From: Zoogloea sp041908905
GTDB taxonomy: Bacteria > Pseudomonadota > Gammaproteobacteria > Burkholderiales > Rhodocyclaceae
Assembly: GCF_041908905.1 (NCBI RefSeq)
Contig: NZ_JAYREK010000006.1
Span: 62,001 to 126,000, forward strand
DNA length: 64,000 bases
Reading direction: 5' to 3'
In this document: positions 1 to 8,950 of the stretch, one piece after another
Layout of the letters: each line of letters starts with the position of its first letter
Numbering within the stretch: position 1 is the stretch's first letter
Position numbers and translations under genes: made by a program
Notes under the pieces: generated by a model
Seen by the model: the letters and a program-made list of their open reading frames with translations, nothing else
Database searches by the model: none
What the model was told of the DNA's origin: nothing

Positions 1-113
1 AAACTTTGTCCGCTGCCGCGCCGCCCGCGGCGCCGGACTGCAATTACGACAGAATACCCACCTGTGCCGGCCGCCCGTGGGGCGGCCCGCCGATCCGGAA
101 AGGATTTCCAGCC

Positions 114-692
114 ATGCTGCTGATGATCGACAACTACGACAGCTTCACCTACAACCTCGTGCAGTATTTCGGCGAGCTCGGCGCCGACGTGCGGGTGTTC
201 CGCAACGACGAGATCAGCGTCGAGCAGATCGCCGCCCTCGCGCCCGCCCAGATCGTCGTCTCGCCGGGCCCGTGCACGCCGGCCGAGGCGGGCGTCTCGG
301 TGGCGGCCATCCAGGCCTTCGCCGGCAAGATCCCGCTGCTCGGCGTGTGCCTGGGCCACCAGAGCATCGGCGCGGCCTTCGGCGGGCGCATCGTGCACGC
401 CCGCCAGCTGATGCACGGCAAGGTGTCGCCGGTCCATCACCTCGACAAGGGCGTCTTCAAGGGGCTGCCCAACCCGCTCACCTGCACCCGCTACCACTCG
501 CTGGCGATCGAGCGCGACAGCCTGCCCGACTGCCTCGAGATCACCGCGTGGACCGACGATGGCGAGATCATGGGCGTGCGCCACAAGACGCTGGCCGTCG
601 AGGGCGTGCAGTTCCACCCCGAATCCATCCTCACCGAGCGTGGCCACGATCTGCTGCGCAACTTCCTCGAACAATCCAGGCAAGCCGCCTGA
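114..692 (+). CDS. trpG: Anthranilate synthase component II (glutamine amidotransferase)
   Basis: This cytoplasmic class I glutamine amidotransferase supplies ammonia to TrpE for anthranilate synthesis, and in many proteobacteria also to PabB for p-aminobenzoate. The 192-residue product has the family opening LLMIDNYDSFTYNLVQYF, the oxyanion segment VVSPGPCTP, the nucleophile Cys79 in GVCLGHQS and the His-Glu pair in FHPES near residue 170. The frame is open upstream, but the ATG at 114 follows GGAAAGG (98-104) and gives the normal family start. trpD begins 14 bases after the stop. A GC-rich perfect hairpin (69-76 with 80-87) lies just upstream; its role is unknown. trpE is not in the window and may lie to the left. 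Assignment as trpG rather than pabA rests on the linkage to trpD and trpC. Confidence 0.95.
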   Translation: MLLMIDNYDSFTYNLVQYFGELGADVRVFRNDEISVEQIAALAPAQIVVSPGPCTPAEAGVSVAAIQAFAGKIPLLGVCLGHQSIGAAFGGRIVHARQLMHGKVSPVHHLDKGVFKGLPNPLTCTRYHSLAIERDSLPDCLEITAWTDDGEIMGVRHKTLAVEGVQFHPESILTERGHDLLRNFLEQSRQAA

Positions 693-706
693 CCGGAGCC
701 CCGATC

Positions 707-1738
707 ATGACCTTTACCGCCCAGGAAGCCCTGCAGCGCACCATCGACCACCGGGAGATCTTCTACGACGAGATGCTGTCGCTGATGCGCCAGATCATGG
801 CCGGCGAGATCTCGCCGGTGATGACCGCGGCGATCCTCACCGGCCTGCGTGTCAAGAAGGAGACCATCGGCGAGATCACCGCCGCCGCCACCGTGATGCG
901 TGAGCTGGCCACCAAGGTGGTGGTGCCGCCGCCCAACGACCACTTCCTCGACGTGGTCGGCACCGGCGGCGACGGCTCCCACACCTTCAACATCTCCACC
1001 GCCACCATCTTCGTCGCCGCGGCGGCCGGCGCCCGCGTCGCCAAGCACGGCGGGCGCAGCGTGTCGAGCAAGTCGGGCAGCGCCGACGTGCTCGAGGCGC
1101 TGGGCGTCAATCTCAACCTCACGCCCGGGCAGGTCGCCGAGTGCATCGCCGCGACCGGCATCGGCTTCATGTTCGCGCCCAACCACCACGCGGCGATGAA
1201 GAACGTCGCCCCGGTGCGCCGCGAGATGGGGGTGCGCACCCTGTTCAACATCCTCGGCCCGCTCACCAACCCGGCCGGCGCGCCCAACACCCTGCTGGGC
1301 GTGTTCCACCCGGACCTGGTCGGCATCTGCGTGCGCGTGATGGAGCGCCTCGGCGCCAAACACGTGCTGGTGGTGCATGGCCGCGACAGCATGGACGAGG
1401 TGTCCCTCGGCGCGGCGACCATGGTCGGCGAGCTGAAGGACGGCCAGATCCGTGAATACGAGATCCACCCGGAAGACTTCGGCCTCACCATGATGTCCAG
1501 CCGCAACCTGCGCGTGGCCGACGCCGCCGAGTCGAAGGCCGTGCTGCTCGGCGTGCTCGACAACCAGCCCGGCGCCCCCCGCGAAATCGTCACCCTCAAC
1601 GCCGGCACCGCGCTGTACACCGCCAACGTGGTGGACTCCATCGGCGCCGGCATCCAGCTCGCCCGCGAGACCCTGGCCTCCGGCGCCGCCCGCGCCAAGA
1701 TGGAAGCCTTCATCGCCTGCACCCAAAAGTTCGCCTGA
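707..1738 (+). CDS. trpD: Anthranilate phosphoribosyltransferase
   Basis: TrpD transfers phosphoribose from PRPP to anthranilate, the second step of tryptophan synthesis. The 343-residue product is normal for the family. It shows the PRPP-binding loop GTGGDGSHTFNIST, the segment VAKHGGRSVSSKSGSADVLE and the C-terminal motif LNAGTALY. The ATG at 707 gives the usual start MTFTAQEALQR. The gene sits 14 bases behind trpG and 17 bases ahead of trpC, so the three genes are almost certainly co-transcribed and translationally linked. Confidence 0.97.
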   Translation: MTFTAQEALQRTIDHREIFYDEMLSLMRQIMAGEISPVMTAAILTGLRVKKETIGEITAAATVMRELATKVVVPPPNDHFLDVVGTGGDGSHTFNISTATIFVAAAAGARVAKHGGRSVSSKSGSADVLEALGVNLNLTPGQVAECIAATGIGFMFAPNHHAAMKNVAPVRREMGVRTLFNILGPLTNPAGAPNTLLGVFHPDLVGICVRVMERLGAKHVLVVHGRDSMDEVSLGAATMVGELKDGQIREYEIHPEDFGLTMMSSRNLRVADAAESKAVLLGVLDNQPGAPREIVTLNAGTALYTANVVDSIGAGIQLARETLASGAARAKMEAFIACTQKFA

Positions 1739-1755
1739 CCCGCCTGGAAAACCGC

Positions 1756-2544
1756 ATGTCCGACATCCTCAACAAGATCCTCGCCGTCAAGCGCGAGGAA
1801 GTGGCCGCCGCCCGCGCGGCGGTTTCCGACGCCGCCGTGCGCGAGCTCGCCGCGGCCCAGCCCCCGGCGCGGGATTTCGTCGGCGCGATCCGCGCCAGGA
1901 TCGCCGCCGGCCGCCCGGCGGTGATCTCCGAGATCAAGAAGGCCAGCCCGTCGAAGGGCGTGATCCGCGCCGACTTCCGCCCGGCCGAGATCGCCGCCAG
2001 CTACGAGCAGGCCGGCGCCGCCTGCCTGTCGGTGCTCACCGACCGCCAGTTCTTCCAGGGCGCCCCGGAATACCTGCAGGCCGCCCGCGCCGCCTGCAGC
2101 CTGCCGGCCCTGCGCAAGGATTTCCTTGTCGATGCCTACCAGGTGTACGAGGCCCGCGCGATGGGCGCCGACGCGATCCTGCTGATCGCTGCGGCCCTCA
2201 GCCTGGCCGAGATGCAGGAGATGGAAGCCATCGCCGAGGGCCTCGGCCTGGCGGTGCTGGTGGAGGTGCACGACGGCGATGAGCTCGAACAGGCCCTGCA
2301 GCTGCGCACGCCGCTCATCGGCATCAACAACCGCAACCTGCGCACCTTCGAGGTCAGCCTGCAGACCACCCTCGACCTGCTGCCGCGCATCCCGGCGGGG
2401 CGCATCGTCGTCACCGAGTCCGGCATCCTCAAGCCCGCCGACGTGGCCCTGATGCGCGCCAACCAGGTTAATGCCTTCCTGGTCGGCGAAGCCTTCATGC
2501 GCGTCGACGACCCGGGCGCCGGGCTCGCCAGCCTGTTCGGCTGA
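1756..2544 (+). CDS. trpC: Indole-3-glycerol-phosphate synthase
   Basis: TrpC closes the indole ring by converting carboxyphenylaminodeoxyribulose phosphate to indole-3-glycerol phosphate. The 262-residue (beta/alpha)8 barrel has the catalytic segment EIKKASPSKGVIR, LRKDFLVD, INNRNLRTFEV and the phosphate-binding TESGI. It is a monofunctional TrpC, without the TrpF domain fused in enteric bacteria. It follows trpD by 17 bases and precedes tamB by only 14, so tamB may be read through from the trp transcript. Confidence 0.97.
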   Translation: MSDILNKILAVKREEVAAARAAVSDAAVRELAAAQPPARDFVGAIRARIAAGRPAVISEIKKASPSKGVIRADFRPAEIAASYEQAGAACLSVLTDRQFFQGAPEYLQAARAACSLPALRKDFLVDAYQVYEARAMGADAILLIAAALSLAEMQEMEAIAEGLGLAVLVEVHDGDELEQALQLRTPLIGINNRNLRTFEVSLQTTLDLLPRIPAGRIVVTESGILKPADVALMRANQVNAFLVGEAFMRVDDPGAGLASLFG

Positions 2545-2558
2545 GCAACGATCCGCGG

Positions 2559-5500
2559 ATGAGCGAGGCGCCCGTTGCCCCCCCTGAAGCGTCGTCGGCA
2601 CCGGCGCCGCGCCGTCCCGGCTGGCCCGTGCGCATCCTGCGCGGGCTGCTGGCGGCCGTCATCGGGCTGGTCGTGGTGGTGCTGGCGCTGGTCGGCTGGC
2701 TGGGCGCCACCCGCTCCGGCCTGGAGCAGGTCGTCGACTTCGCCGAGCGCCTCTCCGGCGGCCGCGTCACCATCGAGCGGCCCGAGGGCTACCTGCTCGG
2801 CCAGCTCCGGCTCGGGGCGCTCCACGTGCGTACGCCCACGCTGCATGTGGACGTGGCCGATCTCGTCCTCGACTGGCGCCCCGGCGCCTTCGCCAGCAGC
2901 GGGCTCGACGTGGCGGCGCTCACCGCCGCCGATGTCCAGGTCGCCACCGTGCCGAGCACCGAACCTACCGTGATGCCGGCCAGCCTCGCGCTGCCCGCCG
3001 CCGTGCACGTGGGGCATTTCCAGATCGACCGGCTGCGCATCGGCAAGCTCGACGGCGGCCAGCCCGCCGCGCCGGACCTCGAACTCACCCGCATCTCCGG
3101 CCGCCTCGATTCCGACGGCAGCCGGCACCGCCTCGACGCCCTGCGCGTCAGCGCGCCCTTCGGCCAGCTCGCCGGCCGGCTTGATCTCGACGGCCGCCGG
3201 CCTTTTCCGCTCACCGCCCGGGCCGTCCTCACCACCCACCAGGCCGGCGAGGCCTACACGGTGGCGGCGGGGGCGGCCGGCGACCTCGCCAGCTTCGCGC
3301 TGGATGCCCACGCGAGCGGCGCCGGCGTCGACGGCCGGGTGCGGGCGGTCGCCACGCCCTTCGCGCCGCTGCCGCTCGCATCGGCCCACATCGAGCTGCG
3401 CGGGGTGGACCCGCAGCGCTTCCACGAAGCCGCGCCCAAGGCCCGCCTCGACATCGACGTGGCCCTCGAACCCCGCCCCGGAGACGGGGAGGGCGTCGCC
3501 GGCTGGGTCGTCAGCGGCCCCGTCCGGCTGGTCAACACCGAACCCGGCCGCTACGACAGCGGCGCGCTGCCCCTCGAATCCCTGTCTGCCGCGCTGCGCT
3601 GGGCCGATGGCGAGCTGGCCGTCTCGCCGCTCGACCTGCGCCTGCCCGGCCAGGGCCGCGCCCGGGGCGAGGTGCGCTGGCGGGCGCCGCTCGCGGCCGA
3701 CAGCGAAGGCTTCGGCCGCGTGGATGGCGAGCTCGCCATCGCCGGCCTGGATGCCCGCCGCCTCGACGGGCGCGCGGTGATCACGTCCATCGCCGGCCGC
3801 CTCGCCGCCAGCGCCGACGCCGCCGGCCAGCGTTTCAGCGCCGACCTGCGCGACCCGCGCCTGGCCCTGCGCCTCAAGGGCCAGCACGCCGATGGCGAGC
3901 TGGTGCTCGACGAGGTCTTCGCCCAGGCCCGCCAGGCGCGCCTCGAAGCCCGCGCCAGGCTGGCCCTCGCCGGCGACGGGCGCTTCGAGGTGGGCGGCAG
4001 CCTCAGCCGCTTCGACCCGCGGGCCTTCGTGGCCAGCGCGCCGCCGGCCGATCTCAACGCCCGCTTCAATGCCACCGGGCGGCGCGCGCCCCGGCTGGCC
4101 GCCCGCCTCAAGCTCGAGCTGGCGCCCAGCACCCTCGAAGGCAAGCCGCTGGCCGGCAAGGCCGCGCTGGAGGTGGACGGCAGCCGCCTTGTCGACGCCG
4201 ACGTGGCCCTCGACCTGGCCGGTAACCAGTTGTTCGCCAAGGGGCGCTACGGCCGCCCCGGCGACGGGCTCGACGTCAATCTCGACGCGCCGCGGCTGGC
4301 GGCCCTCGGCCACGGGCTGGGCGGGCGGCTCCGGCTCGACGGCGTGCTGCGCGGCAGCCCGGCCCAGCCTACCGGCGAGTTCGAGCTGGCCGGCGACAAG
4401 CTCCGCTTCGGCAGCCTGCTGCTCGACGCCATCAAGGGCCGCGGGCGCCTGGCCGAGGGGCGCCACGGCGCGCTGGGCCTGGCCCTCGACCTGGAGGGCC
4501 TGCGTGGCGGTGGCGACGAGGCCCTGGTCCGCCGGGCCTCCCTGCGCATCGACGGCAGCCGGGCCGCCAACACTACCCGGCTCGAGCTGGCCGGGCCGGG
4601 CAAGGCGACCCTGGCGCTGAACCTCGTCGGCGCCCTCGCCGACGGGCTGCGCTGGGACGGCCAGCTCGCCGGCCTGGGGGTCGGCGGCGACTACCCGCTG
4701 CGCCTGCTGGCGCCGGCGCCGCTGCAGCTCTCGCCGGAGCTCGTCCGCCTCGGCCGGGCCGAGCTGCGCGGCGGGGGCGGCGGGCTCTACCGGCTCGACG
4801 AGACCCGCTGGCAACCCCGGCGCATCGTCGCCCGGGGCAGCGTCAGCGGGGCGCAGGTGGGCCTGATCCTCGACCCCGCCACCCGGGCGGTCAAGTCGCG
4901 GGGCGATTCGCTGCAGATCGGCGGCGAGTGGGACGTGGACATCACCGAGCAGGTGAATGGCGTGGTGCGCCTCTTCCGCGAGAAGGGCGACCTGACGCTG
5001 CAGGGTGACTCGCCGGTGCGGCTGGGCCTCGATGACCTGCAGCTGACCCTCACCGCGGCCAGCAACCGCCTCGCCTTCGGTTTCAGCGCCCGGGGCAGCC
5101 AGCTGGGCAGCGCCTCGGGGGCCGGTACGGCGCTGGCCGAGCGCAGCCCCGACGGCGCCCTGCGCCTGGTGCCGGGGGCGCCGCTCTTGGGTTCGGCGCG
5201 CATCGACATCCCGTCGATCGCCTGGGCCGGCCCGCTGGCCGACCAGAACCTCAAGACCGACGGCAGCCTGAAGGGCGAGTTCACCCTGGCCGGCACCCCG
5301 GCCCGCCCCGAGGCCGCCGGGCGCCTGCGCGGCGACGGGCTGTCCTTCGTGATGGCCGACCAGGGCCTGCACCTCTCGGGCGGGACGCTGGTGGCCGACT
5401 TCAACCGCGACCGCCTCAACCTCGACGAGCTTAGCTTCGTTTCGCCCAACCGCGTCAAGCCCGACGAGAAGCGCATCGCCCTGGCGCGCCTCACCGCCAC

Positions 5501-6572
5501 CCCGGGCACCCTCAAGGTCCGCGGCGGCATCCAGCTGGCCAGCGGCGACGGGCGCTTCGAGTACCGCGCCGAGCGCCTGCCGCTGCTGCAGCGCACCGAC
5601 CAGTGGCTGGTGCTGAGCGGCGAGGGTGAGGTGCTGTCGGGCTGGAACTTCGCCAACCTCAAGGGGCGTTTCTCGGCGGATGCGGGCTTCGTCGGGCTGG
5701 CCCACACGCCGCCCCCCAGCCTGGGCGCCGACGTGGTGGTGATCGACCCGGCCAAGGCCGCCAAGCCCGCCGCCAGCCCCTTCCAGATGTACACCGACCT
5801 CACCGTCAATCTCGGCGACGCCCTCTACGTGCGGGCCCTCGGCCTCGACACCCGCCTCGCCGGCGAGCTGTCGCTGGTCTCCGGCCCCGGCCGGCCGCTG
5901 GAGGCGACGGGCAGCATCCGCACCGTCGGCGGGGTGTTCGAGGGCTACGGGCAGCGCCTCAGCATCGAGCGGGGGATCATCACCTTCAATGGCCCGCTCG
6001 CCAACCCGGGGCTCAACGTGGTGGCGCTGCGCAAGGGGCTGGCGGTGGAGGCCGGCGTCGGCATCGGCGGCACCGCGCGGCGACCGGTGGTGCGGCTGGT
6101 CTCCGAGCCCAACGTGCCCGACCCCGAGAAGCTCGGCTGGATCGTCCTCGGGCGGCCGCCCGACCAGGGCTCCGGCGGTGAGATGGGCCTGCTGCTGCCG
6201 GCGGCCCAGGCCCTGCTCGGCGACACCGGCGGCGGCCTGCCGGCCAACATCGCCAAGTCCCTGGGCTTTGACGAGTTCTCGTTCGGCAGCAGCATCGATC
6301 CGCGTAGCCGCGTGCAGACCAGCAGCGTCGCCAGCAGCAGCGTGACGGGGGCCAGCAGCGCCTCGTCGAGCCAGGCGGCGACGATGCCCGGCCAGGTGGT
6401 GACGATCGGCAAGCGTCTGTCGGCGCGGGCCCAGCTGTCCTTCGAGCAGAGCATCGGCGGCACCTCCAGCGTCATCAAGCTGACCTACCTGCTCACCCGG
6501 CGCCTGTCGGTGATCGGCCGCGCCGGCAGCGAGAACGCGCTGGACCTGCTGTTCTCCCTGTCCTTCCGTTGA
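2559..6572 (+). CDS. tamB: TamB-type translocation and assembly protein (AsmA-like, DUF490)
   Basis: TamB is an inner-membrane-anchored, periplasm-spanning protein of the repeating beta-groove (AsmA-like/VPS13-like) class. It works with the Omp85 protein TamA in outer-membrane biogenesis and probably in phospholipid transport. The 1,337-residue product has one N-terminal membrane anchor (about residues 28-50, ILRGLLAAVIGLVVVVLALV) and a long run of short beta-strand repeats. Its C-terminal TamB domain (about residues 950-1337) ends in FSLSFR, an outer-membrane-protein-like terminus. TamA is usually encoded directly upstream; here the neighbour is trpC, so the partner must lie elsewhere. There is no strong ribosome site before the ATG, and coupling to trpC is possible. 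Large antisense frames cover this gene but are codon-composition shadows. Confidence 0.9.
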   Translation: MSEAPVAPPEASSAPAPRRPGWPVRILRGLLAAVIGLVVVVLALVGWLGATRSGLEQVVDFAERLSGGRVTIERPEGYLLGQLRLGALHVRTPTLHVDVADLVLDWRPGAFASSGLDVAALTAADVQVATVPSTEPTVMPASLALPAAVHVGHFQIDRLRIGKLDGGQPAAPDLELTRISGRLDSDGSRHRLDALRVSAPFGQLAGRLDLDGRRPFPLTARAVLTTHQAGEAYTVAAGAAGDLASFALDAHASGAGVDGRVRAVATPFAPLPLASAHIELRGVDPQRFHEAAPKARLDIDVALEPRPGDGEGVAGWVVSGPVRLVNTEPGRYDSGALPLESLSAALRWADGELAVSPLDLRLPGQGRARGEVRWRAPLAADSEGFGRVDGELAIAGLDARRLDGRAVITSIAGRLAASADAAGQRFSADLRDPRLALRLKGQHADGELVLDEVFAQARQARLEARARLALAGDGRFEVGGSLSRFDPRAFVASAPPADLNARFNATGRRAPRLAARLKLELAPSTLEGKPLAGKAALEVDGSRLVDADVALDLAGNQLFAKGRYGRPGDGLDVNLDAPRLAALGHGLGGRLRLDGVLRGSPAQPTGEFELAGDKLRFGSLLLDAIKGRGRLAEGRHGALGLALDLEGLRGGGDEALVRRASLRIDGSRAANTTRLELAGPGKATLALNLVGALADGLRWDGQLAGLGVGGDYPLRLLAPAPLQLSPELVRLGRAELRGGGGGLYRLDETRWQPRRIVARGSVSGAQVGLILDPATRAVKSRGDSLQIGGEWDVDITEQVNGVVRLFREKGDLTLQGDSPVRLGLDDLQLTLTAASNRLAFGFSARGSQLGSASGAGTALAERSPDGALRLVPGAPLLGSARIDIPSIAWAGPLADQNLKTDGSLKGEFTLAGTPARPEAAGRLRGDGLSFVMADQGLHLSGGTLVADFNRDRLNLDELSFVSPNRVKPDEKRIALARLTATPGTLKVRGGIQLASGDGRFEYRAERLPLLQRTDQWLVLSGEGEVLSGWNFANLKGRFSADAGFVGLAHTPPPSLGADVVVIDPAKAAKPAASPFQMYTDLTVNLGDALYVRALGLDTRLAGELSLVSGPGRPLEATGSIRTVGGVFEGYGQRLSIERGIITFNGPLANPGLNVVALRKGLAVEAGVGIGGTARRPVVRLVSEPNVPDPEKLGWIVLGRPPDQGSGGEMGLLLPAAQALLGDTGGGLPANIAKSLGFDEFSFGSSIDPRSRVQTSSVASSSVTGASSASSSQAATMPGQVVTIGKRLSARAQLSFEQSIGGTSSVIKLTYLLTRRLSVIGRAGSENALDLLFSLSFR

Positions 6573-6655
6573 GGCGCCGCCGGCCCGCTTGATACAGGTC
6601 ATGGACGCCGCCGGCCGGGCGGCGGCAAATGGGCCTTTCGACTCCGGAGCCCGCC

Positions 6656-7408
6656 GTGCCGCCCAGCCTCGACCCCTGCCGTATCCCCATCTCCACCGTG
6701 TCGGCCGCGCTGGCCGGCGGCTGGCGGGACTTCCGCCGCGTGCCGGCCCCGGCGGCGGGCTTCGCCGCCGTCTTCGCGCTGATCGGCGTCGTCATTTTTG
6801 CGCTGCTCGAGCACTTCGGGCTGGCGCCGATGCGGCTGCCCCTGGCCGGTGGCTTCCTGCTGGTGGGGCCGGCGGTGCTGGCGGGTTTCTTCGCGCTCCG
6901 GCGGGCCGCCGAAGCTGGCCGCCGGCCCGCGGTGGGTGAGGTGCTGGCGGGTTTCCGGCAGGCGCCACGGGGTCTGTGGGGGCTGGCCGGGGTGTGCTGC
7001 CTGCTGTTCCTGATCTGGGTGAGCGACGCGGCGACGGTGTACAGCTTCATGATCGGCGGCGACGCCGCGCCGGCGGGCGGCCAGGTGCTGCGCTTCCACC
7101 TGTGGACCAGCCTGATGGGGGTGGTGCTGGCGGGCATCGTGTTCTGCATCACTGCCTTTTCGGTGCCGCTGCTCTTTGATGGCCGGGCGGGGCTGGTGCA
7201 GGCGGTGACGGCCAGCGTGCGCGCGGTGTTCGCCAACTTCGGGGCGATGCTCGCCTGGGCAGTGGTGCTGGGGGCGGCCCTCATCGCGACGATCCACCTG
7301 CCGCCGCTCCTGCTGCTGTCGCTGCCCTGGCTCGCCTTTGCCAGCGATCTGCTTTATCTTGCGGTCTTCCCGCCGGCCAGCCGGCGCCCGGATGGAGAGA
7401 CCAATTGA
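6656..7408 (+). CDS. DUF2189-type integral membrane protein
   Basis: This is a predicted inner-membrane protein of unknown function, resembling the DUF2189 family. It has about six hydrophobic segments, including FAAVFALIGVVIFALL, LLVGPAVLAGFFAL, LWGLAGVCCLLFLIWV, LMGVVLAGIVFCITAF and two near the C-terminus. The family-like opening is the GGWRDFRRVP region followed by the first membrane span. I chose the GTG at 6656 because GGAG lies six bases upstream. The ATG at 6629, which would add nine residues, has no clear ribosome site and is the alternative. The stop overlaps the msrA start. Confidence 0.7.
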   Translation: MPPSLDPCRIPISTVSAALAGGWRDFRRVPAPAAGFAAVFALIGVVIFALLEHFGLAPMRLPLAGGFLLVGPAVLAGFFALRRAAEAGRRPAVGEVLAGFRQAPRGLWGLAGVCCLLFLIWVSDAATVYSFMIGGDAAPAGGQVLRFHLWTSLMGVVLAGIVFCITAFSVPLLFDGRAGLVQAVTASVRAVFANFGAMLAWAVVLGAALIATIHLPPLLLLSLPWLAFASDLLYLAVFPPASRRPDGETN

Positions 7409-7977
7409 CCGAAATGCGGACAGACAAGCAGACCGACAAACGCACTGCCACGGCGATCCTCGCCGGTGGCTGCTTCTGGTGCCTCGAGGCGGTGTTCCTG
7501 GGGCTGAAGGGGGTGGTGCGCGTGCAGTCGGGCTACATCGGCGGCCACGAGGATTCCCCCAGCTACGAGCGGGTCTGCAGCGGTGACACCGGCCACGCCG
7601 AGGCGGTGCGGGTCGAGTTCGCCCCCGACCTGCTGAGCTTCGAGGATCTCCTCGACGTCTTCTTCGCGATCCACGACCCGACCACGCCCAACCGCCAAGG
7701 CAACGACATCGGCACCCAGTACCGCTCGGCGATCTTCTACCTGAGCCCCGAGCAGGAGGCCGCGGCCCGCGCCAAGATCGAGCAGCTGGCCTGGGAGGGC
7801 GCCTTCGACGAGCCCATCGTCACCGAGGTCGAACCCGCCACCACCTTCTGGCCCGCCGAGGCCTACCACGACAACTACTTCGCCCGGAACCCGAACCAGC
7901 CCTATTGCCGCTACGTGGTGGCCCCCAAGGTCGCCAAGTTCCGCCACAGCTTCGGCGCACGGGTGAAGGGTAATTGA
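7405..7977 (+). CDS. msrA: Peptide methionine sulfoxide reductase A
   Basis: MsrA reduces methionine-S-sulfoxide in proteins and free methionine and is a cytoplasmic antioxidant repair enzyme. The 190-residue product carries the catalytic motif GGCFWC (nucleophile Cys23 from the chosen start), the GYIGGHEDSPSYE and CSGDTGHAE segments, and the substrate-pocket region QGNDIGTQYRSAIFY. I used the TTG at 7405, which overlaps the upstream stop and follows GGAGAGA (7394-7400). The ATG at 7414 is an equally possible start three codons later. No MsrB domain is fused. Confidence 0.93.
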   Translation: MTEMRTDKQTDKRTATAILAGGCFWCLEAVFLGLKGVVRVQSGYIGGHEDSPSYERVCSGDTGHAEAVRVEFAPDLLSFEDLLDVFFAIHDPTTPNRQGNDIGTQYRSAIFYLSPEQEAAARAKIEQLAWEGAFDEPIVTEVEPATTFWPAEAYHDNYFARNPNQPYCRYVVAPKVAKFRHSFGARVKGN

Positions 7978-8049
7978 CTTAGAATCGGCGGCCTTGCCCG
8001 GGGCCTTCCCCGATCAACCCTTGTCCATTCCCACCCACAGGAGCACCCC

Positions 8050-8394
8050 ATGACCCAAACCACCACGGCGAGCGGCCTCGTCTACGAAGACCTGGAAGTC
8101 GGCACCGGCCCCGAGGCCAAGGCCGGCATGCACGTCCAGGTCCATTACACCGGCTGGCTCACCGATGGCCAGAAGTTCGATTCGAGCAAGGATCGCAACG
8201 ACCCCTTCGTCTTTCCCCTCGGCGCGCGCCACGTGATCGCCGGCTGGGACGAGGGCGTTCAGGGCATGAAGGTCGGCGGCGTGCGCAAGCTGACCATCCC
8301 GCCCCAGCTCGGCTACGGCGCCCGCGGCGCCGGCGGCGTGATCCCGCCCAACGCCACGCTGGTGTTCGAGGTGGAGCTGCTGGCGGTGAAGTGA
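8050..8394 (+). CDS. FKBP-type peptidyl-prolyl cis-trans isomerase
   Basis: This is a single-domain, 114-residue FKBP that catalyses prolyl isomerisation, probably in the cytoplasm because there is no signal peptide. Family hallmarks are VHYTGWLTDGQKFDSS, the FPLGARHVIAGWDEGV active-site region, GGVRKLTIPPQLGYG and the C-terminal strand ATLVFEVELLAV. A ribosome site CAGGAG ends about seven bases before the ATG. It is followed by a strong hairpin terminator. Confidence 0.95.
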   Translation: MTQTTTASGLVYEDLEVGTGPEAKAGMHVQVHYTGWLTDGQKFDSSKDRNDPFVFPLGARHVIAGWDEGVQGMKVGGVRKLTIPPQLGYGARGAGGVIPPNATLVFEVELLAVK

Positions 8395-8427
8395 TGCGCC
8401 GGGCCGGCCGGTGCCGGCTCGCAGCAG

Positions 8428-8457
8428 AAAACGGGCGCCCGATGAGGCGCCCGTTTT
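8428..8457. terminator. Bidirectional hairpin terminator between convergent genes
   Basis: A perfect 12-bp inverted repeat (AAAACGGGCGCC with GGCGCCCGTTTT) is separated by a 6-base loop. Its T and A flanks give a short U tract on both strands. It sits between the FKBP gene (+) and the small minus-strand gene ending at 8575, so it can end both transcripts. Confidence 0.85.
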
Positions 8458-8574
8458 GCGTTTGGGGGCGGACAACGCCGATCCGCCCGCGGCCCCGGCG
8501 GGGCGCTCAAGGAAACGCAGGGCCACCCCAAGTTGCCTTGATCCCCACGGGGGCGAGCCCGGCCCTGGGGGCGC

Positions 8575-8847
8575 TCACGGATTGCTCGCGGCCCGCTCGG
8601 TCGGGCGGGGGGCGCTGGGCCGGAGCGCGTCGAGGGCGGCCAGCCGGCGCCGCCCGGCGATCAGGATCTCGCTGAGGGCCCGGTGCTGGGTGTGCCAGAT
8701 GGGCGCGGCGGCCATCGCCCGGGTGGCGTCCGCCAGCGTTGCCCGCAGGATTTCGTTTTCGGCACGCAGCCGGGCGATCTCGTCGCCGGTGGTGTCTGGG
8801 AGGTGGCACTTTCTGGCGACCTCTCGCAGGTATTTCACGACGTCCAT
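8575..8847 (-). CDS. Small hypothetical protein with a predicted coiled coil
   Basis: I do not recognise this 90-residue protein. It begins MDVVKYLREVARKCHL, has a short heptad-like helix (EIARLRAENEILRATLADA, about residues 22-40) and a basic Arg/Ala-rich tail. There is no signal peptide or membrane segment. The ATG at 8847 has a very good ribosome site (AGGAGAG, seven bases upstream on the minus strand), so the longer upstream reading of the same frame is unlikely. A convincing sigma-70-type promoter lies about 75 bases upstream. The gene is monocistronic and converges on the FKBP gene. Confidence 0.65.
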   Translation of the reverse strand: MDVVKYLREVARKCHLPDTTGDEIARLRAENEILRATLADATRAMAAAPIWHTQHRALSEILIAGRRRLAALDALRPSAPRPTERAASNP

Positions 8848-8922
8848 GATGTCTCTCCTGGGTAGGTTCCACATTGCAGGCCCTGGCGGAGGATGTCCGT
8901 TTGTGCACTGCATCATGAGGCC

Positions 8923-8950
8923 ATGTTAGCGGCGTGGAGGGCGTTGTCAA
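8923..8950 (-). promoter_or_regulatory. Sigma-70-type promoter of the small coiled-coil gene
   Basis: On the minus strand a perfect -35 hexamer TTGACA (8950-8945) is followed after 16 bases by TAACAT (8928-8923). The first base of the transcript would fall near 8915, giving an untranslated leader of about 70 bases before the ATG at 8847. Confidence 0.6.

Noticed and set aside
2136..6602. A 1,488-codon antisense frame across tamB
   Set aside because: It has composition-driven Ala/Gly/Arg/Gln-rich translation with no recognisable domain, and it lies wholly opposite the convincing TamB reading frame.
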